From an uncultured Prevotellaceae bacterium (GTDB taxonomy: Bacteria > Bacteroidota > Bacteroidia > Bacteroidales > Bacteroidaceae), in NCBI GenBank assembly GCA_946415695.1, contig CAMKTM010000072.1, forward strand, positions 1-10,805: 10,805 nucleotides of DNA, in the 5' to 3' direction. Position numbers and translations under genes: made by a program. The notes under the pieces were generated by a model. It worked only from the letters and a program-made list of their open reading frames with translations, searched no databases and had not been told where the DNA came from. This document shows positions 1-6,964 of the stretch, one piece after another (the first letter of the stretch is position 1; every line of letters begins with the position of its first letter).

Positions 1-117
1 AGATGCAACGGGCTTTACTCAGCAGCAAAGCAGTCAGGCCGAATTTACCGGACACTAATATGATGAAATACGTTTAGCGGACAGCGATATTACCAATGAC
101 ACTTCCGCTTGTTTGGA
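1..117. other. Left-edge stretch without an assignable gene
   Basis: No gene can be supported here. On the plus strand all three frames close soon after the edge, with stops at 56-58, 61-63 and 75-77, so the end of a gene entering from the left is possible but cannot be recognised from fewer than 25 residues. No tRNA-like or other RNA fold is evident. The last part (about 96-117) looks like a decayed unit of the tandem repeat that begins at 118. Confidence 0.4.
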
Positions 118-205
118 ATAAGAGCGTGGCCTTATTTCAATAAGAGCGTGCCTTGTTGGCAATAAGAGCGTGCCTCGTTGACCATAAGAGCGTGCCTCGT
201 TTTTT
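118..205. repeat. Tandem array of four 22-bp repeats
   Basis: The core ATAAGAGCGTG starts at 118, 140, 162 and 184, an exact 22-base period. The core is followed by CCTTGTT or CCTCGTT in copies 2-4 (copy 1 reads GCCTTATTT) and then by about four less conserved bases. A degenerate fifth unit precedes the array in phase at 96-117. The last copy runs into a T7 stretch (200-206). The array lies about 45 bases beyond the stop codon of the outer-membrane channel gene, so it would be in the 3' untranslated part of the efflux message if transcription continues. The period is not a multiple of three and no convincing reading frame covers it. The units are too short and too regular for a CRISPR array. 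Function unknown. Confidence 0.85.
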
Positions 206-249
206 TGATGGCTTGCTGTGTGTCTGTACAAGGAAGCCGGCAAGTGGCC

Positions 250-1605
250 TTAAAGTGCCTTGCGGCGGTAGTCGGCCAGTGCAATCTGATAATTAGCCTT
301 GGCTTGTGCGAGGTCGCCCTGTGCCTTCCGATTCAGCGTCTCGGCATCAAGCAGGTCGGTCAGCGTGCAAGTGCTCATGCGGTACTGGTCGGTGGTCATG
401 CGCAGGTTCTCGCCTGCCTCTTCGCAGCTTGCCTGAGCAATCTGGGTCTGCTTGTAGGCTTCCTGCAGGTTGGTCCACGCCCTTTCGATGTCTATCTGCA
501 GCATTTGGCGTGTGTTTTCGCGGTCGTTCTGCGCCTGCTGAAGTTTGATTTTCTGCCGTTTTATCGCATGAGCTCCGCCCCACCAGTCGCTGATGGGAAC
601 GGAAAGTGTACCGAAGACGAGGCCATTGTTCATGTGTGATGACAGATATGCTTTTGCATTCTCGGAGAAACCGCCAAAGCCTGTGTGATACCCCGCCAGT
701 CCGACGGCCAGATGGGGCATGTTCTTGCCGCGCTCTATCTTCACCTGAAGCCTCTGCGCCTCTACGGCTTTGCCCATCAATTGCAGTTCTTCGCGATGCT
801 CGGGCGCCATGCTCAAAATGTCGGCCGCTGCCTCGATGGGCTGTTCCAAAGGCTTGTCTTCCACGATTATGTCAAAGTTTTTGTCCGCTTCAGCCGGCTC
901 GATGCCTATCTGCTGTGCGAGCAAGAGCCGCAGGACATGGTCGGCGTTCTCGAGCTTGAGGCGGTTGCTGGACAGTTCCTGCTGGCGCAGACGGACTTTG
1001 AGCTGGGAGTTGCGGGTGGTGACGCCTGCATTCAGGAAGTTCTCCACCTGTTTCATCACTGCATCCACTTGTTTTTCAGCAGCTTCTATGGTGCTTAAGT
1101 TGTAACGTACGCAAGCCAGATTCCAGTAACACTCCGTCACCTTTTGCAGCACTTCCTTTTCCGTGAGCTGCTGTTTGAGCGTCATCACGTCCTTCTGAAC
1201 GCGTGCGAGCTTGTTGCCATAGACGATTTGTCCGCCCTGGAAGACAGGCTGGATGAGGGTGCCGGAGACGGCGTAGCCTCGGTTCAGTTCGGAGATGCTG
1301 AACGGGGTGCCTATGAGCGGGGCAAACTGCATACTGATGGCAGCCACCTCCGGGGGGTAAACGCCGTCGGCCTTGACAAGCTCGTCGAACATGCGGAACG
1401 CCATGACGTTGGCGCTGATGCGCGGGAAATAGTTGGTGAAGGCTTCGAGCTTTTGTTCTGAGGCAGCCTCTATTTCAAGAGCGGCATTGCGCAGCTCGTG
1501 GTTGTTCTGCTTTGCTCGCTCCAGACATTGCTCCAAAGTCAGCTTCTGTGCATTGGCGCTCATGCCAACGAGCAAGGCGAAGACGGATAGAATATAGTGT
1601 TTCAT
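250..1605 (-). CDS. TolC-family outer-membrane efflux channel
   Basis: Outer-membrane factor of the tripartite efflux system, forming the trimeric barrel and periplasmic tunnel through which substrates leave the cell. The 451-residue length is normal for the family. A signal peptide is visible at residues 1-19 with an A-N-A site before Q20; there is no lipobox cysteine, so signal peptidase I processing is expected. The mature part shows the two-fold OEP pattern: each half has long Gln/Ala/Leu/Glu-rich helices broken by short beta segments. The start LTLEQCLERAKQNN is typical, and the second half has the beta segment GTLSVPISDWWGG before its helices. It is last in the operon, 19 bases after the pump stop. 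The start is fixed by the signal peptide; there is no clear Shine-Dalgarno sequence, as is common in Bacteroidetes. Substrate unknown; family call firm. Confidence 0.93.
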   Translation of the reverse strand: MKHYILSVFALLVGMSANAQKLTLEQCLERAKQNNHELRNAALEIEAASEQKLEAFTNYFPRISANVMAFRMFDELVKADGVYPPEVAAISMQFAPLIGTPFSISELNRGYAVSGTLIQPVFQGGQIVYGNKLARVQKDVMTLKQQLTEKEVLQKVTECYWNLACVRYNLSTIEAAEKQVDAVMKQVENFLNAGVTTRNSQLKVRLRQQELSSNRLKLENADHVLRLLLAQQIGIEPAEADKNFDIIVEDKPLEQPIEAAADILSMAPEHREELQLMGKAVEAQRLQVKIERGKNMPHLAVGLAGYHTGFGGFSENAKAYLSSHMNNGLVFGTLSVPISDWWGGAHAIKRQKIKLQQAQNDRENTRQMLQIDIERAWTNLQEAYKQTQIAQASCEEAGENLRMTTDQYRMSTCTLTDLLDAETLNRKAQGDLAQAKANYQIALADYRRKAL

Positions 1606-1624
1606 AGAGTTTCTTGTTTGGGGT

Positions 1625-4600
1625 TTAACTACTCATTCCCTTTTTGTTCATCAGTTTCCAATAAACCACAGGCAGGACAGTCACGACGAGGATGAGCGTG
1701 CCGATGCCGCCGGCGAAGATGGTAATTCCGACCGGCATCCAGAACGACGACTGCCCCAATATCATGGGAATCACGCCGACGGCCGTCGTGGCCGTTGTCA
1801 GGAAGATGGGCACCATGCGACGGCGGCCTGCATCAAAGGCGGCATCGTGTACCGACATGCCCTCGGCTATCTTCTGGTCGGCATGTTCGAAGATGAGTAT
1901 CTCGTTGCGCATGATGATGCCCATGAGCGTGATGAAACCGAAGAGGCTGGTCAGGCCAAGCGTGATGTTGGCAATGCCAAGGCCTATCATGGCTCCAGGC
2001 ACGGAGAGCATGATGCTGGCCATGCAAATGCCTGTCAGACCGAAACGGCGGAAGTTGAAAAGCAGGAAGAAGAAGATGATGACCAGTGCGATGCCAATGC
2101 CCCATGCCACTTCGGGCACGGTCTCGAGGTTCTTCTCCGGCTCACCGCCTATCTCGGCACGAACGCCGGAAGGCAGCGGGAAGTCATTCTCCAAGATGTC
2201 TTGTATGCGGTTCTGTACCGTAGCCGCCAATACGCCGCGTTTGTTTTCGGCAGTCACCGTGATGCAGCGTTCGCCATTGCGGTGCAGGATCTTTGTCGGC
2301 ATCCAGCATGTCTCGACGTTAGCCACCTGTCGCAAAGGAACACTGCTGAGAGGCTGTACCAAAGGTGTGACGTAGAGATTCTCGATGTCGCCCAGCTGCA
2401 TTTGCTCCGTCTGCTTGTCCCGCAACACGATGGGCACTTCATAGTTTCCTTCCCAAATGGAGGCGACTTGCGTCTTGCCTGTCTGAAGAGCCAGCTGCAG
2501 TTCTGCCGTAGTGCGCGTGATGCCAAGCTGCGAGGCGGCAACGGGGTCGAGGGTGATGTCGGCGATGGGCGAGGGCTGGTCGAAGTCCGTATGCACCCAT
2601 TCCAGTTCGGGCATCTGGCGCATACGCTCCATCAGTCGCTCGGCCGCAAGCTGGATGCTGTCCAGATCGTTGCCATAGAAGCGGTACTCGTAAGTGGGAA
2701 CAGGCAAGTAGTCCATCTGCTTGAAGCGTACATAGGCACCTGGCCAATAGTTGCTCAGGCGCGGAGCGTACTCGTTCAGCATCTCAAAGGTGGTCTCTAT
2801 GCTCGTCGTGTTGATGATGAGCTGCGCAAAGTTCTTGCCGCCCAGTTGCGGTTCGTAGCAAGTGTGGAAACGCGGTGAAGCACAGCCCATGAAAGTGGTG
2901 ACACTTGTGACGCGCTTGTCGTTGGACAGCGAATCGCGCAAAGCTTCTGTGATGGCTCTCGTCTCTTCCAAACCAGCACCTTCCGGCAAAAAAACTTCGC
3001 AGGCGAACTGAGCACGGTCGGCAAAAGGGAACTGCCGGAGCTTGAGCGTCGGAAAGATGAGGGAAGTGAGGACAACGAGAATGATGCTCCCGTAAATCGT
3101 CAGCCAGGGATGGCGGAACGTCCATCGCAGCACCTTGTAATAGAAGTATTGCACGGTGTCTGTGATGCTGCGTTTGTGCGGATTCCGCTCTTGTGCCTTT
3201 TTGATGAGGTGCACGTTGAGGGCTGGGATAATGCAAGCTGCCACAATGAGGCTGACCATCAGGCAGATGGTGATGGTGGCGGGGAAGAAGCCTATGACGT
3301 CGCCCGCTTCGCCCGTCATCGTAAAGAGAATGGGGTAGAAGATGGCACAGATACAGACTGTGGCGAGAAGCATAGGCATGAAGTATTGCTTGACCGACAT
3401 GACGGCAGCCTCCTTGCGGTCCATACCAGCACCCAGATATTCGAGGTATCCGTCGATGACCACAATGCTGTTATCCACTATCATGCCCAGCACCACGATG
3501 AGCGAGGCAAGGGTGATAATGTTGAGCGGGATGCCCAGCAGGTACATGATGCCTACGCTGATGAAAGTAGAGAGCGGAATGGTAATGGCAGCCACAATGG
3601 CGCTGCGCAAAGGAAAGAGTATCATCATCACCAAAATGATGACAATCATCGACTCGATAAGGTTGACGAGGAACTCTTTGACGCTTCCATCCACAACCTT
3701 TGGCTGGTCCGTGATGCGAAGGACATCGACGTCGGCGGGCAAGTATTCTTTGCGGAAGGTGTCGATCACTTTGTTCACCTCTTCTCCGAAGTGCACGATG
3801 TTGTTTCCTTCTGTCATTTCGAGCGAAAGCAGGACACAACGCTTACCATTGCTCTCAATGTAGCTGTCTGTGGTGTCATATTCTCTCTTAACCTCAGCAA
3901 TGTCTCGCACCCTCACCACTTGTCCGCTCGGGTCGCTGTAGATGATGTGGTCCATCACTTCTTGCTCTGAATGGCGTGTCGTGGCAAAGTGCAATGGGAT
4001 GTTCGTCGAGGCAGAGCTGACGCTGCCGCTCATGGTGGTGAGCCCTTCGTTCGAGAGGGCTTCTATGAGGGACGCCTGTCCGATGCCATAGGCGGCAAGG
4101 CGCTCGCGGTCAACATATATGCTCAACTGCTCTTTCTTTTCGCCGAACTGCCGGACATTGCTGACGCTCTTGATGCGACGCAGACGGTCTGCCAGTTCGT
4201 CGCTGTAGCCTTGAAGCTCACGATAAGAGCGCTCGTTGCTCTCCAAGGTGATGAGCAAAGCGGAGGCATCGCCGAAGTCGTCCTGTACGACAACTGCCAG
4301 CACGCCGCTCGGCAATTGACTCTTGTAAGCGTTGACGCCGTGCTTGACCTTGTTCCATATTGGCGCAAGGTTCTTGATGCGTGCATCGAAAAAAACCTTC
4401 ATGAAGCACATGCCGTTCATGCTTTGTGTCGTCGTCTTGGCGCGATCCACTTCCTTGAAGGTGAAGATGTAACGTTCCAAGGGACGTGCCACTTGTGCCT
4501 CTATCTCTTCGCTCGTTGCACCGGGCATGACGGCGACAACAACTCCCATACGTATCGTGAAGGGAGGAAACTCGTCCTTCGACATCTTCACAAGTCCGTA

Positions 4601-4711
4601 GAAGCCGAAGCCAAGCAATATGATGGTGATAAGCGCCGTGATGCCCCAGTTCTTAAGAGGCCAGGCGGACCAATGCCGCATCAGGATACTTTGTTTATAT
4701 TCGGAATTCAT
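1625..4711 (-). CDS. RND-family efflux pump, inner-membrane permease
   Basis: Proton-driven pump of the resistance-nodulation-division superfamily (AcrB-like overall layout), working as an inner-membrane trimer between the adaptor and the TolC-like channel. At 1028 residues it has the family's usual size and two-fold layout: one membrane segment near residues 24-41, a large periplasmic loop, a bundle of membrane segments, then the same again. Motifs seen: FPPFTIRMGVVVAVMPGAT after the first segment, VDNSIVVID in the fourth membrane segment (D413, N414), and MGIIMRNEILIFE in the tenth (R935, N936). The proton-relay positions differ from AcrB, which has Asp-Asp in segment 4 and Lys in segment 10; the Thr in PIFLTTAT is kept. 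The motif is not that of heavy-metal CzcA pumps. It starts 12 bases after the adaptor stop with no clear ribosome-binding site. Family certain; drug, bile salt, lipid or metabolite substrate cannot be told. Confidence 0.96.
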   Translation of the reverse strand: MNSEYKQSILMRHWSAWPLKNWGITALITIILLGFGFYGLVKMSKDEFPPFTIRMGVVVAVMPGATSEEIEAQVARPLERYIFTFKEVDRAKTTTQSMNGMCFMKVFFDARIKNLAPIWNKVKHGVNAYKSQLPSGVLAVVVQDDFGDASALLITLESNERSYRELQGYSDELADRLRRIKSVSNVRQFGEKKEQLSIYVDRERLAAYGIGQASLIEALSNEGLTTMSGSVSSASTNIPLHFATTRHSEQEVMDHIIYSDPSGQVVRVRDIAEVKREYDTTDSYIESNGKRCVLLSLEMTEGNNIVHFGEEVNKVIDTFRKEYLPADVDVLRITDQPKVVDGSVKEFLVNLIESMIVIILVMMILFPLRSAIVAAITIPLSTFISVGIMYLLGIPLNIITLASLIVVLGMIVDNSIVVIDGYLEYLGAGMDRKEAAVMSVKQYFMPMLLATVCICAIFYPILFTMTGEAGDVIGFFPATITICLMVSLIVAACIIPALNVHLIKKAQERNPHKRSITDTVQYFYYKVLRWTFRHPWLTIYGSIILVVLTSLIFPTLKLRQFPFADRAQFACEVFLPEGAGLEETRAITEALRDSLSNDKRVTSVTTFMGCASPRFHTCYEPQLGGKNFAQLIINTTSIETTFEMLNEYAPRLSNYWPGAYVRFKQMDYLPVPTYEYRFYGNDLDSIQLAAERLMERMRQMPELEWVHTDFDQPSPIADITLDPVAASQLGITRTTAELQLALQTGKTQVASIWEGNYEVPIVLRDKQTEQMQLGDIENLYVTPLVQPLSSVPLRQVANVETCWMPTKILHRNGERCITVTAENKRGVLAATVQNRIQDILENDFPLPSGVRAEIGGEPEKNLETVPEVAWGIGIALVIIFFFLLFNFRRFGLTGICMASIMLSVPGAMIGLGIANITLGLTSLFGFITLMGIIMRNEILIFEHADQKIAEGMSVHDAAFDAGRRRMVPIFLTTATTAVGVIPMILGQSSFWMPVGITIFAGGIGTLILVVTVLPVVYWKLMNKKGMSS

Positions 4712-4723
4712 AAACTGTAATCT

Positions 4724-5752
4724 TTAATCCTTTATCTCAGAACCTTCGCTGACCTTCTGGTAGCCTTCAACAATCACCTTGTCGCCTTCGGCAAGGCCAG
4801 AAAGGATTGTGATGCGGTCGCCCTGTGCGTGACCTGTCTGAACCATTTGGCGGCAGGCCTTTCCGCCTTTTGCAAGCCAAACGAACTGATGGCCGTCGGC
4901 ACTCTCTTGCACGCTGCGAATAGGTACCGACAAAGTCCTTGGGCCTTCTTCCGCTTCTGTCGAGACGTTCACCACCATGCCTGGAAGCAGTTCTCTCTCA
5001 GGGTTAAGCAAAGTGAAGCGTACGTCGTAGGTGTGTGTCAAGGGGTCGCCCTGCACATTGCGCACGAACTGAGTGCTGCGGAAAGTCTTGCCGCCCAGTG
5101 CTTCTGCTGTGACCGTCACGCCCTTGCCTTTGTTCAGTTGGGGATTGAAGAGAGCAATCTCCTTTTCTGGCACAGAGACTTTAACCTTCACCTTTGTGAT
5201 GTCCAGGATGGTGCAGACAGGCTGCGATGGCAGTGCCGTCATGCCGTTCTCCATCATCTTGTTGCCAACGATTCCGCTACAGGGCGCCAGCAAGCGGCAG
5301 TCCTTCAACGCTTTGTTCGCAATATCAAGGGTTGACTGAGCCTGACGCAATTTGGTCTGTACGTTTACCCAGTCAACATCGGAGATTGATTGTGAATCGT
5401 GGAGCACTTGCATACGCTTCTGTGCGTCCATCGCTTGGTCTAAAGACGCTTTGGCTGCTTGCAGTGCGTTCTCGCATTGCGTCGGGTCCATCTCAGCTAT
5501 GAGCTGGCCTTTTGATACGTATTGCCCATCTTCCACATAAACTTTGGTGACTGTGCCCATGCCGATGAAGCTGACAGGCGTGCTGCTCTCTTCTTCAACT
5601 TTGCCTACATAATGTTTGCCTGCACTTGTCGTCCCTGCACAGACAGTCTCGGTGGAGACTTTCAGAGCCTCCACTTCATAGTTCTTTTCGCTCTTCCCGC
5701 AAGCACTCAGCAGAATGGCAAGCAGGACAGCGATGCAATTGATTTTAGTCAT
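4724..5752 (-). CDS. Efflux periplasmic adaptor lipoprotein (HlyD/MFP family)
   Basis: Membrane-fusion adaptor that bridges the pump and the outer-membrane channel. Its 342 residues open with a lipoprotein signal: hydrophobic segment, then LSAC with C18 as the lipidated cysteine. The family order follows: first lipoyl half (about 64-90, GTVTKVYVEDGQYVSKGQ), a short helical hairpin (about 93-151, rich in Ala/Gln/Lys), second lipoyl half (about 152-185, with APCSGIV), then the beta-barrel and membrane-proximal domains containing LLPGMVVNV and the end motif LAEGDKVIVEGYQKV. The short hairpin suits an adaptor that meets a TolC-like channel at its tip. First gene of the operon; transcription probably starts in the divergent region to its right. 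Nothing looks broken. Substrate unknown. Confidence 0.95.
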   Translation of the reverse strand: MTKINCIAVLLAILLSACGKSEKNYEVEALKVSTETVCAGTTSAGKHYVGKVEEESSTPVSFIGMGTVTKVYVEDGQYVSKGQLIAEMDPTQCENALQAAKASLDQAMDAQKRMQVLHDSQSISDVDWVNVQTKLRQAQSTLDIANKALKDCRLLAPCSGIVGNKMMENGMTALPSQPVCTILDITKVKVKVSVPEKEIALFNPQLNKGKGVTVTAEALGGKTFRSTQFVRNVQGDPLTHTYDVRFTLLNPERELLPGMVVNVSTEAEEGPRTLSVPIRSVQESADGHQFVWLAKGGKACRQMVQTGHAQGDRITILSGLAEGDKVIVEGYQKVSEGSEIKD

Positions 5753-5781
5753 GTTATAAATGTGTTTTAATTTTTGCGGCG

Positions 5782-5789
5782 CAAAGTAA
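5782..5789 (-). promoter_or_regulatory. Candidate -7 element for the efflux operon
   Basis: Read on the minus strand this is TTACTTTG, one mismatch from the Bacteroidetes -7 consensus TAnnTTTG, 29 bases upstream of the adaptor start. No clear -33 TTTG lies at the expected 19-20 base distance, which would suit a promoter needing an activator. The sequence CTTTGCGCC recurs 44 bases further upstream on the same strand (5830-5822), so a second start point is possible. Confidence 0.5.
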
Positions 5790-5831
5790 CAATTTTTTTC
5801 TCACATAATATATATAGTTATGGCGCAAAGC

Positions 5832-5928
5832 TTGTTCTATTTCTCCACAAAGCCTTCTTTTTGGCGAAAAAAAGAACAAAAAGGAACAAAATTGTTCACG
5901 TTATATAGTTCAGAGTTCACAGTTATTT
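5832..5928. promoter_or_regulatory. Cluster of TTGTTC/GAACAA half-sites, candidate operator
   Basis: The divergent region holds four copies of one hexamer: TTGTTC at 5832-5837 and 5892-5897, and its reverse complement GAACAA at 5874-5879 and 5884-5889. The inner pair forms a perfect 6-bp inverted repeat with a 2-base spacer (5884-5897). Next to it are heptamers GTTCAGA, GTTCACA and GTTATTT in tandem (5908-5928), ending just before the regulator's -7 element. GTTCAC at 5894 and 5915 are 21 bases apart, two helical turns, a layout that AraC-family dimers often use. Binding by the neighbouring regulator is inference. Confidence 0.45.
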
Positions 5929-5930
5929 CG

Positions 5931-5938
5931 TATCTTTG
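5931..5938 (+). promoter_or_regulatory. -7 promoter element of the AraC-family gene
   Basis: TATCTTTG matches the Bacteroidetes -7 consensus TAnnTTTG exactly and lies 22 bases before the regulator's ATG, predicting a leader of fewer than about 20 bases. The -33 position carries GTTCAGAGTTC rather than TTTG, so it overlaps the putative operator heptamers and could be activated or repressed there. Confidence 0.7.
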
Positions 5939-5960
5939 CGGCAAGAAATGATAACAAGAG

Positions 5961-6839
5961 ATGGAAAAACTCGATTTTCAATCTATCGCGGAAAGCAAAC
6001 AGTACTTTCGGTACAATGAACACATCGCATTATTCAATGATTTTGCCCAGGTGCGTAGCCATCATGTCTCAGAGGTTCTCGTCGAAGGCTTCCTCTTTGC
6101 CGTCGTGACGCGTGGACATGCGCAAATCTCAGTTGACGATAAGATGTATCAGCTGAAGGAAGGCGATGTCATTACCTGCAAGCCCCGCAATATCTTCGAG
6201 AAGGCCATGATGAGCATGGACTTCAATGCCTTGCTGTTGTTCCTTTCGCCGGAATACGTGGCGCAGCTTTCGCAGATGGTCCGCTTGGAATGGACTTATT
6301 CTATGTTTTCCACAACGCATCAGATTCTGCATGCCGATGAAATGGCCTTAAATCGCTATCACCTCTACTTTGAACTGTTGCAGAACCATCTCTCTTGTCC
6401 CGATTCGCCGCACAAAGAACTCTGCCTTCGTCTGCTCTTTGCCTCGATGGCTTACGATTTGCATGACCTGCATGATTTTCAGGACGAGGAACTGCTCCAT
6501 CAGACATACAGTGCCGGAGAGAACATCCTGCGGAAGTTCATGCAGCACTTGCACGACCCGTCGCAACTCTACCTTAATGTCAACGAGTATGCGAATCTCT
6601 TTAACATTACGCCCAAGTACTTCTCGAGTGTCTGCAAACGTCTGACCGGCAAGACAGCGAACCAGCTTATAAGCGACGAAATAATCCGTTCTGCTCAGAT
6701 TATGCTTCGCGACAGCAGCAAGAGCATCAAGCAGATTGCAGCGATGCTGGGCTTTAAGAACCAGTCGCATTTCGGCCGTTTCTTCCGCCAGCAGACAGGT
6801 GTTTCACCACAACAATATCGCGAAGGAAAGACCTTATAG
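5961..6839 (+). CDS. AraC-family transcriptional regulator
   Basis: DNA-binding regulator of 292 residues. The N-terminal part (about 30-110) has the short beta-strand pattern of an AraC sensor/dimerisation cupin, including GHAQISVDD and LKEGDVITCKP. The C-terminal part (about 200-288) is the AraC DNA-binding domain with two helix-turn-helix units: VNEYANLFNITPKYFSSVCK (from about 207) and SIKQIAAMLGFKNQSHFGRF (from 255), closing with the family signature FFRQQTGVSPQQYR. It is transcribed away from the efflux operon, sharing a 208-base control region, which makes local control of the pump likely though not proven. The ATG at 5961 is the only sensible start; an ATG at 5948 is out of frame. The ribosome-binding site is weak (AAGAG). 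The ligand cannot be inferred. Confidence 0.94.
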   Translation: MEKLDFQSIAESKQYFRYNEHIALFNDFAQVRSHHVSEVLVEGFLFAVVTRGHAQISVDDKMYQLKEGDVITCKPRNIFEKAMMSMDFNALLLFLSPEYVAQLSQMVRLEWTYSMFSTTHQILHADEMALNRYHLYFELLQNHLSCPDSPHKELCLRLLFASMAYDLHDLHDFQDEELLHQTYSAGENILRKFMQHLHDPSQLYLNVNEYANLFNITPKYFSSVCKRLTGKTANQLISDEIIRSAQIMLRDSSKSIKQIAAMLGFKNQSHFGRFFRQQTGVSPQQYREGKTL

Positions 6840-6851
6840 GTCGCGTTTTAT

Positions 6852-6873
6852 GCCTTTTAAGCAAAAAAAAGGC
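6852..6873 (+). terminator. Weak hairpin after the AraC-family gene
   Basis: GCCTTTT (6852-6858) pairs with AAAAGGC (6867-6873) around an 8-base loop, 12 bases after the regulator's stop codon. The position suits a terminator, but the stem is AT-rich and no T-run follows on the plus strand, so it may not end transcription efficiently. Confidence 0.3.
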
Positions 6874-6905
6874 GCAGCAGAACAATATGTTATGGCAAAA
6901 AATGC

Positions 6906-6913
6906 TAACTTTG
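6906..6913 (+). promoter_or_regulatory. -7 promoter element of the CotH-domain gene
   Basis: TAACTTTG is an exact match to TAnnTTTG, 51 bases before the first ATG of the large gene. It implies separate transcription from the regulator and a leader of about 45 bases. No good TTTG is seen at the -33 position. Confidence 0.6.
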
Positions 6914-6915
6914 CC

Positions 6916-6947
6916 ACGTTTTTGCGCACTAAAGCGCGCATGCACGT
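6916..6947 (+). other. Possible leader hairpin upstream of the CotH-domain gene
   Basis: TGCGC (6923-6927) pairs with GCGCA (6936-6940) around an 8-base loop, and outside a 3x3 internal loop ACGT (6916-6919) pairs with ACGT (6944-6947). It would sit at the very 5' end of the predicted transcript and ends 17 bases before the start codon. Regulatory meaning is speculative. Confidence 0.3.
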
Positions 6948-6964
6948 CTTTATTATATAGGAAC

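Noticed and set aside
118..205. The repeat array as a CRISPR
   Set aside because: The conserved part is only about 11-18 bases with a fixed 22-base period, leaving almost no spacer; no cas gene is present.
200..237. Hairpin GGCTT/AAGCC near a T7 run as a terminator of the efflux operon
   Set aside because: The T-run precedes the stem on the plus strand and would be an A-run after the stem on the minus strand, so it does not form an intrinsic terminator for either direction.
55..243. A 62-residue minus-strand frame across the 22-bp repeats
   Set aside because: The frame is a by-product of the repeats, has no recognisable domain and no start signal, and the repeat period is not a multiple of three.
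1847..2878. A long plus-strand frame opposite the RND pump
   Set aside because: Antisense shadow of a certain gene; its His/Gly/Arg-rich product has no domain and is explained by the codon bias of the opposite strand.
3110..4720. Two consecutive long plus-strand frames opposite the RND pump
   Set aside because: They mirror the pump's coding frame, are rich in His/Asp/Glu, lack signals and domains, and overlap a well-supported gene completely.
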